Part shown: one piece after another, positions 16,611-24,770 of the stretch
How the letters are laid out: every line of letters begins with the position of its first letter
Numbering within the stretch: position 1 is the stretch's first letter
NCBI RefSeq assembly: GCF_007858535.1
Contig: NZ_CP040174.1
Span: 3,038,001 to 3,102,000, forward strand
Direction of reading: 5' to 3'
DNA: 64,000 bases
DNA from: Arthrobacter sp. UKPF54-2
Lineage (GTDB): Bacteria > Actinomycetota > Actinomycetes > Actinomycetales > Micrococcaceae
Position numbers and translations under genes: made by a program
The notes under the pieces: model-generated
The model's input: only the letters and a program-made list of their open reading frames with translations
Database searches by the model: none
Told to the model about the DNA's origin: nothing

Positions 16611-19451
16611 CTAGTGCCCGGCCTCGTACCAGCTGGTGCCGACGCCGATCTGCACTTCGAGCGGAACCGACAACTGCGCCGCGGCGCCCATCTGTTCCGT
16701 GACCAGCTTCTCGACGGCCTCCCGTTCGCCCTCGGCGACTTCGAGGACCAGTTCATCATGGACCTGCAGCAGCATACGGGATTTCAGGCCCTGCTCGGCC
16801 AGCGCGCCGGAGACACCGAGCATGGCCCGTTTGATGATGTCCGCCGCCGAGCCCTGGATCGGCGAGTTCAGCGCAATCCGCTCCGCGTTCTCGCGCAGCT
16901 GGCGGTCGGTGCTGGTCAGGTCCGGCAGGTAACGGCGCCGGCCCTCGATGGTGGCGGTGTAGCCGTCGATCCGGGCCTGGTCCACAACGCCGCGGAGGTA
17001 GTCGCGGACGGCGCCGAAGCGGTCGAAGTAGTCCTTCATCAGGGTCCGCGCCTCGTCCACGGAAATTTCCAGCTGCTTGGACAGCCCGAAGGAGGTCAGG
17101 CCGTACGCGAGGCCGTAGGACATCGCCTTGACCTTGGAGCGCATGGCACTGGTCACCTGGTCGGTGGGCACGTGGAAGATGTTGGAGCCCACGAAGCGGT
17201 GCAGGTCCTCGCCGTCCTTGTAGGCCTGGATCAGGCCGGCGTCGCCGGAGAGGTGCGCCATGATGCGCATTTCGATCTGCGAGTAGTCCGCGGAGAGGAG
17301 GCATTCGTAGCCCTCGCTGACCACAAAGATGCCCCGGACGCGGCGGCCTTCCTCGCTGCGGATGGGGATGTTCTGCAGGTTCGGGTTGTTGGAGGAGATC
17401 CGGCCCGTCGCCGCGACGTTCTGGGCGTAGGTGGTGTGGATGCGCCCGTCCTCGGTGACGGATTTCTTCAGCGACTCCAGCATCTGGCGCAGCTTCGAGG
17501 ACTCGCGGTGCGCCATCAGCTGGACCAGGAACTCGTGCCCGGTCTTCTCCAGCAGGTTCTTGAGCGAGGCCGCGTCGGTGGTGTAACCGGACTTGATCTT
17601 CTTCGTCTTGGGCAGGCCGAGCTCGTCGAACAGCACGGTCTGGAGCTGCTTCGGCGAGCCAAGGTTGACCTCGTGCCCGATGGCCGCGAACGCCAGCTCC
17701 TGGGCGTTCTCGATCACCTTCGCGAGGTCCGAGAGCTGCTCATCCATGCGGGTCATGTCGATGGCGATGCCCGCGAGTTCCATGTTGGCCAGGACGCGGC
17801 TGACCGGCAGCTCCAGGGTGGTCAGCAGGTCCTGGGCCTTCCGCTCCGTGAGTTCCGACTCGAAGTAGTGGCTCAGGGCCCGGACGACGGCGGCCTCGTG
17901 GACCAGCGCACCTGCGGCGGCGTCGTCGTCGCCGTCGAACGCCAGCTCCAGCTGGCCGGCCTTGGCGGCCTCGCTGGACACGGAGATGTTGAGGTGGTGC
18001 TGGGCCAGCTCCGCGAGCTCGTAGCTGCGGCGGTCGGGCTGGATCAGGTAGCCGGAGATGGAGGTGTCGTCCACGACGCCTTCCAGCTCCAGGCCGCGGG
18101 CGGTCAGTGCCTTCAGGGCGGCCTTGAACCCGTGCATCACTTTGGCTGCTCCGGCGTCGGCCAGCCAGGCGGCGAGCACGTTCTCGGCGGCGGCGTCCTG
18201 GCCGGCCAGGTCGATGTAGGCCGCGGCGTCGTCGCGGACGATCGCCAGGGCGGCGGCGTCCTCGCCGATCCGGCCGGGCACCAGGTCGACGGCGAGGGCG
18301 GACCGCTTGCCGGCGCCGGCCGCGAGGAAGGCGGCCAGCTCCCCGGCGTCCGCGGGGGTGACGAAGTCCGGGGTGTCGAGGCTTTCGCGCTCCGCTTCGG
18401 TGATTTCACTGCCGTACAGGGCAAAGAGCCGGGTCCGGATGGTCTTGAACTCGAGGGTGTCGAACAGGTCCTCGAGGGCGGCCTGGTCGGGCCGGGGATC
18501 CGCGAGGTCCTCCAGCGTGACGGGCAGTTCGAGGTCGGTGTGCAGCCGGTTGAGCTTGCGGTTGCGCTTGACGGCGTCGACGTTCTCGCGGAGGGCGTCG
18601 CCGACCTTGCCGCCGATCGCGTCGATGTTCTCGAGGACTCCTTCGAGGCCTCCGTAGAGGTTAATCCACTTGGCCGCGGTTTTGGGGCCGACGCCGGGGA
18701 CGCCAGGGAGGTTGTCCGCCGTTTCGCCCACCAGGGCGGCGAGGTCCGAGTACTGGGCGGGGCTGACGAAGTACTTCTCCTGGATGGCCTCCGCGTCCAT
18801 CCGGGGAATGTCGCTGACGCCCTTGCGCGGGTACAGGACGAACACGTTGTCGGTGATGAGCTGGAAGGCGTCGCGGTCACCGGAGACCAGGAGCACCTCG
18901 TAGCCGGCCTTTTCCCCCATGGCGGCCAGGGTGGCGAGAATGTCGTCGGCTTCAAAACCGGGCATCTTGATGGTCTTGATGCCCCACGCGCCCATGACCT
19001 TGTCGATCAGGTCGATCTGGCCGCTCATTTCCCGGGGGGTCTCGTTGCGGCCGCCTTTGTAGCCGTCGTACTCGGCCTTGCGGTGCGTGGTGTCGTCGGA
19101 GACGTCGAAGGCCACGGCCACGTGGGTGGGCTTCTGTTCCTTGATCAGGTTGATCAGCATGGAGGTGAAGCCGTGCACGGCGTTGGTGTGCTGGCCGGTG
19201 GCGGTGGAGAACTTGTCCGCGGGCAGCGCGAAGAACGCCCGGAACGCCATGGAGTGGCCGTCGAGCACCAGGAGCCGGGGCTGGTCCGTGATCGGGATGA
19301 CGGGGGCTTCGGTGGCCGAGGGGTGGTCGGCGAGGCTGTGGCCGGCCGCCTTGGCCGGGGCCTTCCTGGCGGGCGTCTCCGCCGCCGGTGCGGCTGGCTG
19401 AAGGGTGTCCACTGCGGACGCGGAAAGGGCCGGTTTGGTAGTTTCGCTCAC
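16611..19451 (-). CDS. polA: DNA polymerase I
   Basis: About 946 residues. The N-terminal 5'-nuclease domain has VLDGHSMAFRAF near residue 60, TATGQHTNAVHGF and SGDRDAFQLI. The C-terminal polymerase domain has SADYSQIEMRIMAHL (motif A), RSKVKAMSYGLAYGL (O-helix region), LNSPIQGSAADII and the catalytic LQVHDELVLEV (motif C). The middle 3'-5' exonuclease domain lacks the acidic triad (LAVDLVPG replaces the usual DTET region), as in other actinobacterial PolA. The GTG at 19451 is supported by a TAGGCT box seven bases upstream; an ATG at 19472 is possible. Divergent from the thioesterase gene. Confidence 0.96.
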   Translation of the reverse strand: MSETTKPALSASAVDTLQPAAPAAETPARKAPAKAAGHSLADHPSATEAPVIPITDQPRLLVLDGHSMAFRAFFALPADKFSTATGQHTNAVHGFTSMLINLIKEQKPTHVAVAFDVSDDTTHRKAEYDGYKGGRNETPREMSGQIDLIDKVMGAWGIKTIKMPGFEADDILATLAAMGEKAGYEVLLVSGDRDAFQLITDNVFVLYPRKGVSDIPRMDAEAIQEKYFVSPAQYSDLAALVGETADNLPGVPGVGPKTAAKWINLYGGLEGVLENIDAIGGKVGDALRENVDAVKRNRKLNRLHTDLELPVTLEDLADPRPDQAALEDLFDTLEFKTIRTRLFALYGSEITEAERESLDTPDFVTPADAGELAAFLAAGAGKRSALAVDLVPGRIGEDAAALAIVRDDAAAYIDLAGQDAAAENVLAAWLADAGAAKVMHGFKAALKALTARGLELEGVVDDTSISGYLIQPDRRSYELAELAQHHLNISVSSEAAKAGQLELAFDGDDDAAAGALVHEAAVVRALSHYFESELTERKAQDLLTTLELPVSRVLANMELAGIAIDMTRMDEQLSDLAKVIENAQELAFAAIGHEVNLGSPKQLQTVLFDELGLPKTKKIKSGYTTDAASLKNLLEKTGHEFLVQLMAHRESSKLRQMLESLKKSVTEDGRIHTTYAQNVAATGRISSNNPNLQNIPIRSEEGRRVRGIFVVSEGYECLLSADYSQIEMRIMAHLSGDAGLIQAYKDGEDLHRFVGSNIFHVPTDQVTSAMRSKVKAMSYGLAYGLTSFGLSKQLEISVDEARTLMKDYFDRFGAVRDYLRGVVDQARIDGYTATIEGRRRYLPDLTSTDRQLRENAERIALNSPIQGSAADIIKRAMLGVSGALAEQGLKSRMLLQVHDELVLEVAEGEREAVEKLVTEQMGAAAQLSVPLEVQIGVGTSWYEAGH

Positions 19452-19458
19452 AGGTGCC

Positions 19459-19464
19459 AGCCTA
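19459..19464 (-). promoter_or_regulatory. -10 box of leaderless polA transcript
   Basis: TAGGCT on the minus strand lies seven bases before GTG 19451, and no ribosome-binding site is present. It sits in the 19-bp gap between polA and the divergent thioesterase gene. Confidence 0.5.
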
Positions 19465-19470
19465 GTTCCC

Positions 19471-19935
19471 ATGATCGACAATTTCACGCCCGCCCCGTTC
19501 GCCGCCGAACTGGAGGCCGCCGGGGTTCCCGCGGAACTGCACGACTGGCTGGGCCGGATGGGCGTCGGTGCCCTTGTGGTGAAGATGGGCATCCACTTTG
19601 TGGAGCTGAGCCCGGAGCGCACGGTGGCCACCATGCCGGTGGAGGGCAACACGCAGGTGGCCGGGATCCTGCACGGCGGCGCGCACGTGGTGCTCGCCGA
19701 AACGCTGGGGTCCTTCGCCGCAGGTATGCACGCCGGCCCGGGCCGGCAGGCGCTGGGGATCGACGTCAGCGCCACGCACCACCGCGCCGTCTCCGCCGGG
19801 ACCGTGACGGGCACCTGCACCGCCATCCACCTGGGCCGCACCCTGGCCACGCACGAAATTGTCATGACCGACGAACAGGGCCGCCGGCTTTCCACCGCGC
19901 GGATCACAAACCTGCTCCGCGACATCGACGGGTAA
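19471..19935 (+). CDS. PaaI-type hotdog-fold thioesterase
   Basis: 154 residues. The hotdog-fold active-site block VAGILHGGAHVVLAETLGS near residues 66-84 contains the HGG turn and the catalytic acid of the PaaI/MenI group, followed by DVSATHHRAVSAGTVTGTC. The enzyme should hydrolyse an acyl-CoA thioester. 1,4-dihydroxy-2-naphthoyl-CoA (menaquinone synthesis) or a phenylacetyl-CoA derivative are candidates, but the sequence alone does not decide. Its ATG almost abuts the polA promoter region, so the two divergent genes share one very short control region. Confidence 0.85.
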   Translation: MIDNFTPAPFAAELEAAGVPAELHDWLGRMGVGALVVKMGIHFVELSPERTVATMPVEGNTQVAGILHGGAHVVLAETLGSFAAGMHAGPGRQALGIDVSATHHRAVSAGTVTGTCTAIHLGRTLATHEIVMTDEQGRRLSTARITNLLRDIDG

Positions 19936-19976
19936 CCCGCGGCCAAGCCGGCCCGGAGCGCCGGCCGCCCCGGGGT

Positions 19977-20525
19977 TCAGGCGCCGCCGGGGACGCGGTA
20001 GCGGAGTTCGACGATGCCGCGGCCCATGGTCCGCGAGGCACGCAGCTCCAGCGGCGCCGTCGGGCGGGCCAGCGGCAGCAGCGGCTTCCCGCTGCCCAGC
20101 ACCACCGGAATGATCGAGACGATCAGCTCCTCCAGCAGGCCCGCGTCGGCGAACTGGGCGGCAAGGACTCCCCCGCCCACCACCCAGACGTTCCGGCCCT
20201 TGGCCGCCGCCTTCAGGTCTTCCGCGAATTCGCTCACCGGTCCGCGGACAAAGGTGACATCGGCGCCCTGCGGGGCCCACAGTTCGTGGTGCGTGAACAC
20301 CCAGCACGGGGTTCCGGGGTACGGCCAGGTGCCGGCCTCGTGCCTGCGGAGCCACGCGTAGGTTTCGCCGCCCATCGCGATCGCGCCGACGTCGGCCATA
20401 AAGGCCTCGTAGCTCTCCATGCCGCCGGCAAACCCGTCGAACTCCAGGAGCCAGTCAAGGTTGTCGTCAGCGGTGGCGATGAAGCCGTCCAGCGAGGCCG
20501 CTACGAAGTACTGGAAGGTCGGCAT
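19977..20525 (-). CDS. Dihydrofolate reductase/RibD C-terminal family protein
   Basis: 182 residues. TFQYFVAASLDGFIA at the start, NVWVVGGGVLAAQFADAGLLEELIVSIIPVVLGSGKPLL in the middle (the core is VVGGG and PVVLGSGKPLL) and ELRYRV at the end match the RibD C-terminal/DHFR-like reductases. It should bind NADPH and reduce an unknown heterocyclic substrate. The ATG is preceded by TACGCT six bases away with no ribosome-binding site. Convergent with the thioesterase gene. Confidence 0.85.
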   Translation of the reverse strand: MPTFQYFVAASLDGFIATADDNLDWLLEFDGFAGGMESYEAFMADVGAIAMGGETYAWLRRHEAGTWPYPGTPCWVFTHHELWAPQGADVTFVRGPVSEFAEDLKAAAKGRNVWVVGGGVLAAQFADAGLLEELIVSIIPVVLGSGKPLLPLARPTAPLELRASRTMGRGIVELRYRVPGGA

Positions 20526-20531
20526 GGACCC

Positions 20532-20537
20532 AGCGTA
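20532..20537 (-). promoter_or_regulatory. -10 box of leaderless transcript (RibD-like gene)
   Basis: TACGCT on the minus strand is six bases before the ATG at 20525, with no ribosome-binding site between. Confidence 0.45.
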
Positions 20538-20592
20538 GCCACTCGCGGAGCCCTTTCCCAGAGCGCCCGCGGCCGCCTCCGCGGCCGGGGGC

Positions 20593-20814
20593 CTACTTGC
20601 TGAAGTACGGGATGATCAGGTACAGCCCGAAGAGCACCGCTACGCCGCAGAGGCCGAAGCAGACGTAGGAGAGCGGCCGGACCCAGCCGGGCTGGTTGGT
20701 CCGCACGTCACCGGCAATGGCGGTGAGCCGGACGCCCAGGGCGTAGAGGACGACGACGGTCACCGCGGCGACGAGGGTTGCCCCCGCGACGAGGAAGAGT
20801 TCGAGCCATTTCAT
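20593..20814 (-). CDS. Small two-helix membrane protein, coupled to the phosphate transporter
   Basis: 73 residues with two hydrophobic helices (near residues 5-28 and 47-68) separated by a short polar loop, so probably a helical hairpin in the membrane. I do not recognise a named family. Its start codon overlaps the stop of the upstream PiT gene by four bases (ATGA), so it is translated with the transporter and may be an accessory subunit. That role is inferred from position only. Confidence 0.7.
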   Translation of the reverse strand: MKWLELFLVAGATLVAAVTVVVLYALGVRLTAIAGDVRTNQPGWVRPLSYVCFGLCGVAVLFGLYLIIPYFSK

Positions 20815-22022
20815 TTCTGGCCATCCTTGGCGTTGTTGGCGCGGCTGACCGCCGCGGCCTTCTTCTTGGCGAACCGGATGGCCTGGCCGGCCTCTTCAAC
20901 CTCGACGGCGTTGTGGTGGCCGACGTGGGATTTCCGGGAGGCCACAAACATGTACAGCACGGCGGCCGTGCCCGCGACGGCGGCGATGACAAAGCCGACG
21001 GTCCCGGTGTGCACCAGCATCGCGGTCAGGGCGCCGACGATGCCCGCGGCCGGGAGGGTAAAGAGCCAGCCGACGACGATCTTCCGGGCCGTGGCCCAGC
21101 GCACGGAGGTGCCGCGCCGGCCCATCCCCGAACCGATGACCGATCCCGAGGCGACGTGGGTGGTGGACAGGGCGAAGCCCAGGTGGGAAGAGGCCAGGAT
21201 GGCGGCGGCGGTGCTGGTCTCGGCGGCGAAGCCCTGGGCCGGCTTCACGTCGGTCAGCCCCGAGCCCATAGTCCGGATGATCCGCCAGCCGCCGGAGTAG
21301 GTGCCGACCGCGATGGCGAGGGCACATGCGGCGATGACCCAGAACTGCGGGCCGGTGCCGGGGGCCTGGCTGCCGGCCGAAATCAGGACCAGGGTGATGA
21401 TGCCCATGGTCTTCTGCGCGTCGTTGGTGCCGTGCGCGAGGGCCACCAGGCTTGAGGTGAAGATCTGCCCGGTGCGAAACCCTCCGCGTTTCTGCGTGAG
21501 CTTGCTGCCCGTTTCGGGGTCGTGCCGGGAGGTGAGCGCATAGGCGAGCCGGGTGCAGACGTAGGCCACGGCCGCGGCGATCACGGGGGCGAAGACGGCC
21601 GGCAGGAGGACCTTTTGGAGCACCGAGTTGAAGTTCACCGAGTGCAGGCCGATGCCGGCGATGGCTGCGCCGATCAGGCCGCCGAACAGCGCGTGTGAGG
21701 AGCTGGAGGGCAGGCCCTTCAGCCAGGTGATCATGTTCCAGAGGATCGCGCCCGTCAGGCCCGCGAAGATGATGTCCGGGGTGATCTGGATGCCGTCGGA
21801 GCCTTCCCGGATGATGCCGCCGGACACGGTCTTCGCCACTTCGGTAGAGAGGAACGCGCCCACGAGGTTCAGCACGGCCGCGAGGGCGACGGCGGTCCTG
21901 GGCTTGATCGCACCGGTCGCGATGGGCGTGGCCATCGCGTTCGCCGTGTCGTGAAACCCGTTTGTGAAGTCAAAGAACAGCGCCAGCGTTATGACTAGCG
22001 CCACCATTACGGTGATTTCCAC
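20811..22022 (-). CDS. Inorganic phosphate transporter, PiT family
   Basis: 403 residues with about ten membrane helices. Both PiT signature repeats are present: FTNGFHDTANAMATPIATGA near residue 20 (core GFHDTANA) and ALAHGTNDAQKTMGII near 210, together with GLPSSSSHALFGGL. The family imports phosphate, usually as a metal-phosphate complex, driven by protons or sodium. It forms a two-gene unit with the small membrane protein. The upstream region to the USP gene is 280 bp; I see no convincing PHO box in it. Confidence 0.93.
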   Translation of the reverse strand: MEITVMVALVITLALFFDFTNGFHDTANAMATPIATGAIKPRTAVALAAVLNLVGAFLSTEVAKTVSGGIIREGSDGIQITPDIIFAGLTGAILWNMITWLKGLPSSSSHALFGGLIGAAIAGIGLHSVNFNSVLQKVLLPAVFAPVIAAAVAYVCTRLAYALTSRHDPETGSKLTQKRGGFRTGQIFTSSLVALAHGTNDAQKTMGIITLVLISAGSQAPGTGPQFWVIAACALAIAVGTYSGGWRIIRTMGSGLTDVKPAQGFAAETSTAAAILASSHLGFALSTTHVASGSVIGSGMGRRGTSVRWATARKIVVGWLFTLPAAGIVGALTAMLVHTGTVGFVIAAVAGTAAVLYMFVASRKSHVGHHNAVEVEEAGQAIRFAKKKAAAVSRANNAKDGQK

Positions 22023-22191
22023 CTGTTGCCCAATCTGCAGAGTCGACGGTCAGCAGTTCCATTCCCCGTGGCGGCCCAGATGGTCACTGTTCATCTGCTC
22101 TTAAGCCGGAATCCCTTGCGCGGTTCACCAAAGCTGTCCTGAAACCCAATAGATCGTACGTGCCAATGGGGGCTGGGCAAAACATCATGTG

Positions 22192-22213
22192 CCGCCGCCG
22201 GCCCCGGCGGCGG
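22192..22213 (-). terminator. Candidate terminator downstream of the USP gene
   Basis: CCGCCGCCGG and CCGGCGGCGG form a perfect 10-bp stem with a two-base centre. On the minus strand it is followed by a short TTTT run, about 90 bases after the USP stop. It lies in an otherwise unassigned 280-bp gap that also holds the PiT promoter region. Confidence 0.4.
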
Positions 22214-22302
22214 GTCAGGCGGGCGGCCGCGTGCCGGACCGGGCCGGGCAGCGGTCAGACCCCCTCCGCGAAAGGGGCCGTCGTGTCGCTCCAGTGGCCG
22301 GC

Positions 22303-23172
22303 TCAGCCCTCGTGCTTGACCTTGTGCACCCGGGTCACGACGGTGGGGCTCGTCACGTTTAGCAGCACGGCGTGGGCGGTGGAACCGAGCACCAACCGGG
22401 AGAACCCGCCGCGGCCGCGGCTGCCGACCACCAGCAGCCGTGCGTCCCGCGCCAGGTCGGTGAGCGCTTTCGCCGGTTCGGTGTCGGTTTCGAGGCGCTG
22501 GTGGACCACCAGGTCGGGGTACTTTTCGCCGAGGCCGGCCACTGATTCGGCGAGGACGATCCGGTCCTCTTCGACGATCGTCTCGGCGAGCCCGCTCTCG
22601 GGCAGCTGGTGTTCGACCCAGCGGGCCGGGCTGCGGAAGGCCAGTACCACGGTCAGTTCGTCTCCCCCGCGGTCGGCCTCGGCGGCGGCGAACGCGACCG
22701 CCTGGAGCGACTCCTCCGATCCGTCCACGCCGACCACCACGCCGTGGCTGCCGGTGCCGGGGGTGCTGGGGATAACGGCCACCGGACTGTCCGAGGCGGT
22801 CACGATCTGGAGGGCGCGGTCCGTCAGCGGTCCGCCGTCCATCCAGTGTTTGTCGTGCGCGCCAACGACCACCATAGTGGCCTCTTTTGACGCTTCCCGC
22901 AGGCCCGAGCCGGGGCTCCCGTGCCGGAGCTGGACATCCACGTCGACGTCCGGGGCCTGGCTTTTTGCACTGGCTTTGGCTTTCTCCAGGAGCTCCATCC
23001 CGGATTCGCGGATGAGCTCGTGGTACTGGAAGTCCGGTGACATCCAGCGGTCGTCCACGGCGTGGACGCACAGGACCGGGAGCTTTTGCGCGGCAGCACG
23101 CTTCAGCGCCCACGACAGCGCTGCCTCACTGCCCGCTGAGCCGTTGACGCCGACGACGATTGGTTTGCTCAT
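22303..23172 (-). CDS. Universal stress protein, two USP domains
   Basis: 289 residues with two tandem USP domains. The first begins KPIVVGVNGSAGSEAAL at the N-terminus, the second HGVVVGVDGSEESLQAV near residue 150. The C-terminal domain keeps the ATP-binding signature VVGSRGRGGFSRLVLGSTA, while the first has a weaker VVGAHDKHW version. Tandem USPs of this kind occur in hypoxia and dormancy regulons of other actinobacteria. The ATG at 23172 has AGGA nine bases upstream. A DosR-box-like sequence lies about 195 bp upstream. Confidence 0.9.
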   Translation of the reverse strand: MSKPIVVGVNGSAGSEAALSWALKRAAAQKLPVLCVHAVDDRWMSPDFQYHELIRESGMELLEKAKASAKSQAPDVDVDVQLRHGSPGSGLREASKEATMVVVGAHDKHWMDGGPLTDRALQIVTASDSPVAVIPSTPGTGSHGVVVGVDGSEESLQAVAFAAAEADRGGDELTVVLAFRSPARWVEHQLPESGLAETIVEEDRIVLAESVAGLGEKYPDLVVHQRLETDTEPAKALTDLARDARLLVVGSRGRGGFSRLVLGSTAHAVLLNVTSPTVVTRVHKVKHEG

Positions 23173-23364
23173 GCTGAATCCTGCTCTTTTCCATGGCGCG
23201 AACACGTGTGGGGGCCCGGCAGTGGTCGCGGCAGCGCACCATTCTGTGACCACTGCTGAGACCGCGGCGGGACCGCTGCAGGCGGCCGCTACTGTTTGGC
23301 ATGACTCGCCGGCCGCGCCGAGGCGCTGCCGACACTTCAGTGTGCCCCGGCCCCCGGGACCCGG

Positions 23365-23384
23365 TTAGGGCCTTAAGCCCCGCA
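23365..23384 (-). promoter_or_regulatory. DosR-box-like palindrome upstream of the USP gene
   Basis: Read on the minus strand the 20 bases contain GGGGCTTAAGGCCC. By eye 16 of 20 positions fit the mycobacterial DosR consensus TTSGGGACTWWAGTCCCSAA. It lies in a 281-bp gap without a gene, about 195 bp from the USP start, which is further than usual for an activator site. Confidence 0.4.
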
Positions 23385-23433
23385 CAGGCAGCGGCAGCGC
23401 ACGGGGGTGACCCGAGGGAACCGGAACCGGCCC

Positions 23434-23459
23434 GGCGGTGCTAGAAGGCGGTGCTAGAA
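23434..23459. repeat. 13-bp perfect tandem duplication across a stop codon
   Basis: GGCGGTGCTAGAA occurs twice in direct tandem. The second copy contains the stop codon of the minus-strand erythromycin-esterase-like gene, so the 3' end of the gene has been duplicated just outside the coding frame. Confidence 0.75.
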
Positions 23460-24770
23460 ACCGGTAGGTTCGGTCTCGAATTCCGGCTCGAGGGCCGGCC
23501 CTTCGTGGTGCACCGGGCGCAGCGCCGCCGTCTGTTCCAGCCAGATCAGTGCGTCGTAACGCTCGCCCATCCGGGTCGGGACGTAGTTCCCCTGTTCCCG
23601 CTCAGGGTGGTAGACGACGCCGATGGCCCGGTGTCCCAGCCAGCTCGAGAGCCAGGGCCCGGTCCGGTCGTCGCCGAATTCCAGCACGGCGGGCACGCCG
23701 AGGGCCTCGTGCAGGAAGTCCTCATGGCTGCCGGGCCTGGCGGCGGGGACAGGCAGGATCCGCTCCGGCGTCCCCCAGGCATCCGCGGCGATCACGGTGC
23801 CGCGGTGGGAGGCGAAGCCCACCAGCAGGACCCCTTCGGAGGCGTGCCGTTCCCGCAGCAGCTGGCCGACGTTGACCAGCCCGTCCTGCGCCATGTCGGT
23901 GCCGCGGGCGTCCCCGATGTGGGTGTTGTGCTCCCAGATGATGCCCTTGGACCCCGTGCCTAGGTGGTGTCCCAGCCGGTCGATGGTGTCGGCCATGTGG
24001 TGGTCCCGGATGTTCCAGGACTGCCGGTCGCCGCGGACCATGATCCGGTAGTAGTGCTCGGCGTTGGCCGCCACTTCGGCGTTCTGGACGGCGTCGAAGG
24101 CCTCCTCGTCGTGATCTCCCGGGCTGAACACCCGGCTCCGGACCTCGCTGAGCAGGGCCACGACGTCGGCTTCGCAGGAGTTTGGAACCAGCCGGGTGCT
24201 CCAGGCGTACTGGTGCGGGTCCTCATGGTGCGGCAGGAAGCACTGCCAGGCGCGCATGGCGGCGGGGACGGCGTCGGGCAGGTGCTCCTGGAGCCAGCCG
24301 ATGATCTCGCGCAGCGAGTCCCAGAGCGAGTAGACGTCAAGGCCGTAGAAGCCGACCCGTTCCGCCGCGGGCCGGCGGGAATTCCAGCCGCGCAGCCAGT
24401 CCAGGAACCCGGCCACTTCCTCATTGGCCCACATCCAGGTGGGCCAGCGCTGGAATCCGGCGAGGAGCGCATGGACCCCTTGGTCCTGGCCGCTGAGCCC
24501 GCGGACCCACTGGTTGATCCGCCAGCAGTCGGGCCAGTCCCCTTCCACGCCGATCCAGGTGTAGCCCTGTTCCTCGATCAGCCGGCGGCTGAGGGTGGCC
24601 CGCCAGGTGTAGAACTCGTGGGTGCCGTGCGAGGCTTCCCCGATCGCCGTGAAGCGGCAGTCCGCGGCGCGCCGGAGGAGCCCGTCCAGGTCGCGGTCGC
24701 TGCGGAGCTGCCGTGCGAGGGAGTGGATTTCACCGAGCACGGCGGTCTTGGTGACGGGGCCCGGGTTCAC
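23454..24770 (-). CDS. Erythromycin esterase family protein
   Basis: 438 residues. IGEASHGTHEFYTWRATL near residue 42 and GVEGDWPDCWRIN near 73 are the conserved N-terminal blocks of the EreA/ChaN-like erythromycin esterase family; WEHNTHIGDARGT near 282 and YHPEREQGNYVPT near 395 complete the pattern. True EreA opens the macrolactone ring of erythromycin, but most chromosomal members have no proven substrate. The Mycobacterium tuberculosis protein Rv2030c, a DosR-regulon member, contains this domain. The GTG start overlaps the stop of the metallohydrolase gene by four bases, so the two are coupled. Confidence 0.88.
   Translation of the reverse strand: MNPGPVTKTAVLGEIHSLARQLRSDRDLDGLLRRAADCRFTAIGEASHGTHEFYTWRATLSRRLIEEQGYTWIGVEGDWPDCWRINQWVRGLSGQDQGVHALLAGFQRWPTWMWANEEVAGFLDWLRGWNSRRPAAERVGFYGLDVYSLWDSLREIIGWLQEHLPDAVPAAMRAWQCFLPHHEDPHQYAWSTRLVPNSCEADVVALLSEVRSRVFSPGDHDEEAFDAVQNAEVAANAEHYYRIMVRGDRQSWNIRDHHMADTIDRLGHHLGTGSKGIIWEHNTHIGDARGTDMAQDGLVNVGQLLRERHASEGVLLVGFASHRGTVIAADAWGTPERILPVPAARPGSHEDFLHEALGVPAVLEFGDDRTGPWLSSWLGHRAIGVVYHPEREQGNYVPTRMGERYDALIWLEQTAALRPVHHEGPALEPEFETEPTGF

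Noticed and set aside
16560..20603. 1347-codon open frame on the plus strand
   Set aside because: It lies antisense to polA and the RibD-like gene, is low-complexity (Gly/Val/His/Asp-rich) and has no domain or ribosome-binding site. Long antisense frames are expected in high-G+C coding DNA.
22118..22150. GTTCACC resembling half of an actinobacterial PHO box upstream of the phosphate transporter
   Set aside because: The second direct-repeat unit at the required 11-base spacing is missing (CTGTCCT instead).
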